Positions 1-4,147 of a DNA stretch of 8,111 nucleotides are shown in pieces. Numbering within the stretch: the first letter of the stretch is position 1; every line of letters begins with the position of its first letter. Source of the stretch: Planctomycetaceae bacterium (GTDB lineage Bacteria; Planctomycetota; Planctomycetia; Pirellulales; Thermoguttaceae); contig SUVI01000162.1 in the NCBI GenBank assembly GCA_015062085.1, positions 1 to 8,111 of the forward strand, written 5' to 3'. The position numbers and the translations under genes were made by a program. The notes beneath the pieces were generated by a model, which did no database searches, was not told the DNA's origin, and saw only the letters and a list, made by a program, of their open reading frames with translations.

Positions 1-508
1 CGATCTTTTCCAGCGAGATCAGCTCTTCGCCGAAGACCATCTGATCTGCATCCTTCGCGCGGAGATTGAAGAATTTCTGCGCACGTGCGTGAATGCTCTC
101 GTCCCAGCTGTCCGCGTTCGGGTCGCCGAGAACGAACGCTTTCTGCCCCTTCGCTTCCACCCAGCGTCCGCGGAGCTGGTCGTAGCGGTAACGGCGTTTC
201 GATTCCGTGCAGTCCACCATGAAATCATGGAAAAGGTCGTAGTGTCCGGAGCACTTCCAGACCTGCGGGTGCATGATGATCGTGCAGTCCAGACCCGTCA
301 TTTCGTATTTGGAGGGAGCGCCTTCGTCGAGTTTCTGCTCGTTGTGCGTCGCGACCATGTCCTGCCACCAAGCGTTCTTGACGTTTTTCTTCAGCTCGAC
401 GCCCAGCGGACCATAGTCCCAGAAACCATTCAGACCACCGTAGATCTCGCTCGACTGAAACAGAAAACCGCGTTTTTTGCAAAGCGCGACCAAATCCTTC
501 ATTTCCAT
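1..508 (-). CDS. glyS: Glycyl-tRNA synthetase, dimeric (alpha2) type, 5' part only
   Basis: The gene runs off the left edge, so 169 codons of the N-terminus are visible and the stop is not. It attaches glycine to tRNA-Gly in the cytoplasm (class II aminoacyl-tRNA synthetase). Seen in the translation: an N-terminal segment with [12 protein letters not shown] (residues 14-25) followed by [16 protein letters not shown] (28-43), then [14 protein letters not shown] (71-84), [14 protein letters not shown] (87-100) and the charged [11 protein letters not shown] stretch. These are the class II motif 1 region and substrate-pocket segments of the single-chain bacterial/eukaryotic-type GlyRS, not of the GlyQ+GlyS heterotetramer. 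ATG at 508 is preferred because AGGGAG lies 7 bases upstream; an in-frame ATG at 502 is the alternative. No convincing promoter lies between this gene and the tRNA terminator upstream. Family assignment is very secure. Confidence 0.95.
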   Translation of the reverse strand, partial: MEMKDLVALCKKRGFLFQSSEIYGGLNGFWDYGPLGVELKKNVKNAWWQDMVATHNEQKLDEGAPSKYEMTGLDCTIIMHPQVWKCSGHYDLFHDFMVDCTESKRRYRYDQLRGRWVEAKGQKAFVLGDPNADSWDESIHARAQKFFNLRAKDADQMVFGEELISLEKI

Positions 509-633
509 GACTTCACTCCCTGCGGATCCGGCTTGACCCGCTTTTTTTGGCTCAAAATTTCCGAGCTTCCGAAAAGCCGAGACGCATTGGAAAAGGAGAT
601 TTCCTCAGGATCCAGTCTTTCGGGAGACCGTAC

Positions 634-668
634 AAAAAAAATCCCGCCTCGTAAAACACGAGGCGGGA
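634..668 (-). terminator. Rho-independent terminator after tRNA-Val
   Basis: An 11-bp perfect stem (642-652 with 658-668, arms TCCCGCCTCGT / ACGAGGCGGGA) encloses a 5-base loop. On the minus strand it is followed at once by eight T residues (positions 641 down to 634). It starts 9 bases past the tRNA 3' end, so it most simply ends the tRNA-Val transcript. glyS begins about 125 bases further down the same strand, so any glyS transcription from the tRNA promoter would need read-through. Confidence 0.93.
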
Positions 669-676
669 CTTTCCAG

Positions 677-750
677 TGGGCATTACTGAACTCGAATCAG
701 TGACCTCCGCGGTGTGAGCACGGCGCTCTAACCAACTGAGCTAAATGCCC
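677..750 (-). tRNA. tRNA-Val (anticodon CAC)
   Basis: The minus strand folds into a full cloverleaf. The acceptor stem is GGGCATT with AATGCCC (7 bp). The D arm is GCTC-AGTTGGTTA-GAGC. The anticodon stem is CCGTG with CGCGG (one G-U pair) around the loop CTCACAC, which places CAC at positions 34-36. The variable region is AGGTC and the T arm is ACTGA-TTCGAGT-TCAGT. The discriminator is A at 677. CCA is not encoded; CTG follows, so the 3' CCA must be added enzymatically. Anticodon CAC reads the valine codon GUG. The gene is a single tRNA with its own probable promoter and a strong terminator. Confidence 0.97.
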
Positions 751-813
751 AAAAATCTTAAAATTTTTGCGATTTTGTAAAAATCACTCACACTCTCAAT
801 TTTTACAGAATAA

Positions 814-841
814 AGTATACACGATTTTCAGATTTCCACAA
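814..841 (-). promoter_or_regulatory. Probable sigma70-type promoter for tRNA-Val
   Basis: Reading the minus strand, TTGTGG (841-836) and TATACT (819-814) are separated by 16 bases. The -10 box is close to consensus; the -35 box matches only its TTG. Initiation would fall near 807, giving a 5' leader of about 55 bases before the mature tRNA. There is no better candidate in the region upstream of the tRNA. Confidence 0.45.
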
Positions 842-920
842 GGGGGGGGAGTCCCTTTTTTCGCAAATTTTCCGATTTTTTCGTCTTTTTCCATTCCAGC
901 CGGCAACTGCATACCAGTTT

Positions 921-1050
921 CATCACGAAATACACTGAAAAGTTCACTGAAAGACACTGAAAGGAAACACGAAAAACTCGAAAAAATGCGAAATTCACCA
1001 AAAGACTAAAAAAATTTTTAAATCTTTCGTATCTTTTCGTGTTTGCCGTG
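921..1050. repeat. Degenerate CAC(T)GAAA-type repeat cluster
   Basis: Short related units recur on the plus strand: CACGAAA (924), CACTGAAAA (933), CACTGAAA (945), CACTGAAA (955), CACGAAAAA (968), then ctcgaaaaa, atgcgaaa and ttcaccaaaa. Beyond an A/T palindrome near 1009-1025 the pattern appears in reverse orientation (TTTCGTATC, TTTTCGTGTTTG, ATTCGTGTC). The whole is a loose inverted arrangement just downstream of kdsB. The units are too irregular for a CRISPR and have no spacers of constant length. Function is unknown; it resembles dispersed non-coding repeats. Confidence 0.5.
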
Positions 1051-1059
1051 AAATTCGTG

Positions 1060-1839
1060 TCAGGACACGTTCACTGCCTTTTTTCTCTCTTTTTCTTTCC
1101 ACCTCCGGGTAAATTCAGCGTAATCTTCCGGCGTGTCGATCCCAATTCCGGCCCGCGGGACCGTCCCCACCAGGATCGGGTAGCCGTTTTCCAGCACTCG
1201 CAGCTGCTCAAGCGACTCGAGTCGCTCCAGTTTCGTGCGGGGAAGCGAGCTGATCTTCAAAAGGAAATCGCGCCGGTATGCGTAAATGCCCAAATGCTGC
1301 CAGAAAAGCGGTTCCTCACGCAGAAGGTCCTCCTCTTTCACGCCGTCGCGCGGATACGGGATCAAACTCCGGCTGAAATAGAGCGCACGGCCTGCCGAGT
1401 CAAAAACCACCTTGACGCACGACGGATCGTTCGCCTTTTCCATCGTGCGGATCGGTGCGGCAAGCGTCGCCATCACGGCATTCGGTGCGTCCTGCATCAG
1501 CGCAGCCACAGCATCTACCGTGTCGCCGAGGATCTCCGGCTCGTCGCCCTGCACGTTCACGAAAACGTCCACATCCGGCATTTCCCGTGCCACCGCTGCG
1601 ATCCGGTCCGTTCCGCAGGCGATCTCTTTTCCCGTGAGGACGCAGTGTCCGCCGAATCCCTCAACGGTCCGAACGATCTCTTCATCGTCCGCCGCGATCG
1701 TGACGCCGTCCGCAAGCCGGGACTGACGCGCCCCTTCCCAAACGTGCTGGATGAGCGGTTTTCCCGTTTCGCGGAGCAAGACCTTGCGCGGAAGCCGCGT
1801 CGACGCAAGCCGGGCCGGAATGACGATCTGGATCTTCAT
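1060..1839 (-). CDS. kdsB: 3-deoxy-manno-octulosonate cytidylyltransferase (CMP-KDO synthetase)
   Basis: A 259-residue cytoplasmic enzyme that activates KDO with CTP to give CMP-KDO for the lipopolysaccharide inner core, implying an outer membrane with LPS-like lipid. Seen: the N-terminal nucleotide-binding signature VIPARLASTRLPRK (residues 6-19), CGTDRI (75-80), VNVQGDEPEI (94-103), ALYFSRSLIPYPR (152-164), HLGIYAYR (182-189), LERLESLEQLRVLENG (204-219) and GIDTPEDY (233-240). All are KdsB hallmarks in the expected order, and the length matches the usual ~250 residues. The usual LPGK is LPRK here. The start at 1839 is chosen because AGGGAGG sits 8 bases upstream and the protein then begins exactly at the conserved MKIQIVIPAR. 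Extending to 1908 would put the start at the edge of the -10 box. It has its own promoter and is probably monocistronic. CMP-pseudaminate or similar synthetases are less likely given the motif set. Confidence 0.96.
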   Translation of the reverse strand: MKIQIVIPARLASTRLPRKVLLRETGKPLIQHVWEGARQSRLADGVTIAADDEEIVRTVEGFGGHCVLTGKEIACGTDRIAAVAREMPDVDVFVNVQGDEPEILGDTVDAVAALMQDAPNAVMATLAAPIRTMEKANDPSCVKVVFDSAGRALYFSRSLIPYPRDGVKEEDLLREEPLFWQHLGIYAYRRDFLLKISSLPRTKLERLESLEQLRVLENGYPILVGTVPRAGIGIDTPEDYAEFTRRWKEKERKKAVNVS

Positions 1840-1908
1840 GAAAAAAGCCTCCCTGAACGAATGAGCGGAGCCCTGCAGGTCTCCAAAATCAAAAAACGAA
1901 ACGCTCAC

Positions 1909-1937
1909 AGTATAGAAAACTTCCCCAAACGAGTCAA
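1909..1937 (-). promoter_or_regulatory. Strong sigma70-type promoter for kdsB
   Basis: On the minus strand, TTGACT (1937-1932) and TATACT (1914-1909) are separated by exactly 17 bases. Each hexamer is one base from consensus. Initiation near 1902 gives a leader of about 60 bases before the kdsB ATG at 1839, which excludes translation starts further upstream. It lies about 100 bases past the stop of the preceding kinase gene, so kdsB need not depend on kinase transcription. Confidence 0.8.
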
Positions 1938-1986
1938 CCCCGATTTCCGCCCTTGAATGCGCTCTCTTTCGGCATACCGCCGCGCT

Positions 1987-2043
1987 CGCAAAACAGCGTC
2001 ATGCCCGCAAAACAGCGTCATGCCCACAAAACAGCGTCACTCC
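1987..2043. repeat. Three tandem 19-bp repeats across the kinase stop codon
   Basis: Units start at 1987, 2006 and 2025. The first two are identical (CGCAAAACAGCGTCATGCC). The third differs at two positions (CACAAAACAGCGTCACTCC) and contains the TGA stop and the last two codons of the kinase gene at 2037-4082. The 19-bp period is not a multiple of three, which fits expansion outward from the coding end into non-coding DNA. No terminator-like hairpin with a T-tract is formed. Confidence 0.9.
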
Positions 2044-4082
2044 TCCAGCGGCACGCACTCGTACCCCGCCTTCTCCGCGGCTTTCCATACTTTTGATCTC
2101 TTCGGCGTACGGATCTTGCAGTTCGGCAGTACGTAAGGGTAGCAGCTCGATTCCAAAAACTCGATCTCCGCATCCGGATTCCGTATCGTGAGCGTCTGCA
2201 TCGCCGTGCAGCCGCTGAACGCATACTTGGCGACCCACGTGACCGATGCCGGAAGATCGATCGAACGCAGGGACGTGCAGTCCTTAAATGCCCCAGACCC
2301 CACGACACTCAAATTCTCGGAAAACGTCACGGATTCGAGTGCCGAGCATCCTCGGAATGTTCCCTCACGGATGATCGTGACCGATGCCGGAAGATCGACC
2401 GAACGCAGGGAGGAGCAGTTCTCAAATGCCAACCTGCCTACGCTTCTCAACTCATTAGGAAACGTTACGGATCCAAGTGCCGTACATCCTTGAAACGCGT
2501 AGTCGTCGATCACCTTCGTCCCCGCAGGCAGCTTCACCGATTTTAATGTCGTCCGGTCGGAAAATGCAAACGAGTCGATCCTCTGAATTCCTTCCGGGAC
2601 CTCGTAGTGATCCGACCTGAAACGTTTCGGAGCAGAGTTCAGCACTTTCTCATTCGTAACCGATGAAATCAATGGCCGGGTTTCCGCCCAGCATCCAACG
2701 ATATCAGGAATCAACGAAAAAAAGAAAGGACACAGAAACAGGAACAGGCATCCCCACACCGCCTTCTTTCCATCGTTCTTTCCATCGTTCTTTCCATCGT
2801 TCTTTCCATCGTTCTTTCCATCGTTCTTTCCATCGTTCATTTTCCCGGCATCCGCCCGCGATTTCGCATCGGCAGGCAAAGGAGTCCCCGGCATCGTTTC
2901 CGACGCAGATGAAATTTCCGTCTGCAAAATTCCCGACTGGGGTTCGGACGGCGGGAGGGGAGCGGCGGAAGGTCTCAGGAATCGCGGATGGTACGGAGAC
3001 GTAAAATCCGTACCGGATGCACATTGAGCGGAACTTTTCGACGCATTTCCTGAAGGAATTCGCGACGTGCTTCTCATTGCGTTTTCCCACTCCTGAAACG
3101 CAGCTTCCAGTTCATCGAGAAACTCCGTGCAGGTCAAAAAACGCCGCGCAGGACTCGCTGAAAGCGCACGGCGAAAGACGGCATTGACTCCATGGGGAAA
3201 TCGGGGATCTTTCGGAATGAAACGGAGTTTCTCGATCGCCAGCTTCACGACGTTCGTTTCAGAAAACGGCAGCGAGCCGCGCAGAAGCTCGTAGAGGACC
3301 AACGCCAGCGCGTACTGGTCCGTGCGTCCGTCCTGTTTCTCTCCTTTCATCTGTTCCGGCGCCATGTACCGCGGCGTCCCGGAAGAAGAACGGCCCATCA
3401 GATCCTGCCGACTGAACGTCTCGGACTTCTCCGGCACCATCACCGGTGAGATCCGTGCCGCGATGCCGAAGTCAATGAGAAGCGGCACGTTTCCGGATGC
3501 GTGCTTCATGAACACGATATTCTGCGGCTTCACGTCCCGATGAACGACTCCCATCCGATGCGCGTGATCCAGCGCCTCGGCGATCGGACGCAGAAGAGGA
3601 AGGACTCGTTTCCAGTAAAGTCCGTCTTCATGCCCGCGCTGTGCCAGAAACCACTCCCGAAGCGTCCCGCCGTCCGCGTACGCCATGACGAGAAAGTCGC
3701 CGAAATCAGGATCCCGAAACCTTCCGTAAAGCGGGCAGATGTGCGAGTGGCTAAGAGAAGCAGTCAGGTCAAAAACGCGGCGGACTTCGTTCAGAGCACC
3801 GGCGTTTCTCTGAAGTTCGCGCGAGAGGATCTTCAGAACGACGCAGCGGGTCACTTCACCGCCGGCCAGTTCCTCCGCGAGCCAAGTCTGACCCATCCCG
3901 CCTTCGCCGATCTTCCGGCAAAGACGAAAATTTCGGTACTCGCCAAAGAGGCTGCCCGTACGAAGTTCCGTAAACTGCTCCGGATCGTAGTTGACTTCCT
4001 CCGGACACAGTGTACACAGCGAATCCTCGACCGGCTGCGTTTCCAGAGCGCCGGCCGAATTTTTTCCATCCCGTTCTGACAT
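2037..4082 (-). CDS. Membrane Ser/Thr protein kinase with BspA-type LRR ectodomain
   Basis: 681 residues. The order is a short N-terminal tail with C23-x2-C26, a Hanks-type kinase domain (about 46-330), a Ser/Pro-rich linker, six NDGK repeats (416-439), one membrane span (about 442-465) and a C-terminal leucine-rich region (about 495-633). Kinase motifs seen: GEGGMGQTW (59-67), Lys84, HRDVKPQN (181-188), DFG (204-206), GTPRYMAPEQ (235-244) and DGRTDQYALA (251-260). The basic NDGK/KK stretch before the span predicts kinase inside and LRR outside. The ectodomain has about five 23-residue units of the BspA (LRR_5) type, such as IDDYAFQGCTALGSVTFP. It is inferred to be a receptor kinase sensing an unknown extracytoplasmic ligand. 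ATG at 4082 has GAGGAG three bases upstream; an in-frame GTG at 4103 has no ribosome site. It lies 65 bases after its paralogue, probably in one operon. The canonical alphaC Glu is not seen. Confidence 0.88.
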   Translation of the reverse strand: MSERDGKNSAGALETQPVEDSLCTLCPEEVNYDPEQFTELRTGSLFGEYRNFRLCRKIGEGGMGQTWLAEELAGGEVTRCVVLKILSRELQRNAGALNEVRRVFDLTASLSHSHICPLYGRFRDPDFGDFLVMAYADGGTLREWFLAQRGHEDGLYWKRVLPLLRPIAEALDHAHRMGVVHRDVKPQNIVFMKHASGNVPLLIDFGIAARISPVMVPEKSETFSRQDLMGRSSSGTPRYMAPEQMKGEKQDGRTDQYALALVLYELLRGSLPFSETNVVKLAIEKLRFIPKDPRFPHGVNAVFRRALSASPARRFLTCTEFLDELEAAFQEWENAMRSTSRIPSGNASKSSAQCASGTDFTSPYHPRFLRPSAAPLPPSEPQSGILQTEISSASETMPGTPLPADAKSRADAGKMNDGKNDGKNDGKNDGKNDGKNDGKKAVWGCLFLFLCPFFFSLIPDIVGCWAETRPLISSVTNEKVLNSAPKRFRSDHYEVPEGIQRIDSFAFSDRTTLKSVKLPAGTKVIDDYAFQGCTALGSVTFPNELRSVGRLAFENCSSLRSVDLPASVTIIREGTFRGCSALESVTFSENLSVVGSGAFKDCTSLRSIDLPASVTWVAKYAFSGCTAMQTLTIRNPDAEIEFLESSCYPYVLPNCKIRTPKRSKVWKAAEKAGYECVPLEE
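2239..2430 (-). repeat. Near-identical segment pair within LRR-coding region (138-bp spacing)
   Basis: Bases 2239-2292 and 2377-2430 match at 49 of 54 positions when compared by eye. The offset of 138 bases equals 46 residues, i.e. two 23-residue LRR units. The encoded segments share SLRS(V/I)DLPASVT. The high DNA identity points to a recent in-frame duplication of a two-unit LRR block in the ectodomain. Confidence 0.85.
2764..2835 (-). repeat. Six perfect 12-bp repeats encoding (NDGK)6
   Basis: The plus-strand unit TTCTTTCCATCG occurs six times without change from 2764 to 2835. On the coding (minus) strand it encodes NDGK six times, residues 416-439 of the LRR kinase, directly before the membrane span. 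The period keeps the reading frame, so copy-number change would alter only linker length. DNA-level perfection suggests recent expansion by slippage. Confidence 0.96.
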
Positions 4083-4147
4083 GATCTCCTCATCCCCCGT
4101 CACAAGAAGAAAAACAGCAAAACCATTCCAAACCGCCGTTTTCTCAT

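Larger units (their letters stand above)
751..1059. other. AT-rich intergenic region between tRNA-Val and kdsB
   Basis: These 309 bases hold no credible gene. The tRNA-proximal part contains the tRNA leader and a probable promoter (814-841). At 842-849 there is a run of eight G, then GAGTCCC and a T-run. The kdsB-proximal part (about 921-1050) is made of degenerate CAC(T)GAAA-like units, described separately. No terminator with a GC stem and T-tract follows kdsB here. A short palindrome (1056-1069, CGTGTC-AG-GACACG) overlaps the kdsB stop but has no T-tract on the minus strand. Confidence 0.7.

Noticed and set aside
89..703. A plus-strand open frame of 204 codons over glyS
   Set aside because: It is antisense to a clear GlyRS and runs on through the terminator and into the tRNA, so it is not a gene.
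838..862. A plus-strand terminator formed by the G-run, GAGTCCC and T-run
   Set aside because: The stem would be only about five pairs with a wobble, and no plus-strand gene lies upstream.
767..1009. An 80-codon plus-strand frame in the intergenic region
   Set aside because: It starts with TTG without a ribosome site, crosses the tRNA promoter and consists largely of repeat-derived Lys/Ser/Phe codons.
1056..1069. A hairpin terminator at the kdsB stop codon
   Set aside because: The palindrome has only a 5-6 bp stem with a 2-4 base loop and is not followed by a T-tract on the minus strand.
1060..1908. A longer kdsB start 69 bases upstream
   Set aside because: It would begin next to the -10 box of the mapped-by-eye promoter, ahead of the expected transcript start, and adds residues not found in KdsB; the 1839 start has an AGGGAGG site.
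1039..1956. A 305-codon open frame on the plus strand across kdsB
   Set aside because: It is antisense to kdsB, whose motifs, ribosome site and promoter are all on the minus strand; the protein is Arg/His-rich with no domain, typical of a shadow frame.
4083..4147. A separate promoter for the LRR kinase between the two kinase genes
   Set aside because: No pair of hexamers with acceptable spacing is visible; the short 65-base gap fits co-transcription better.
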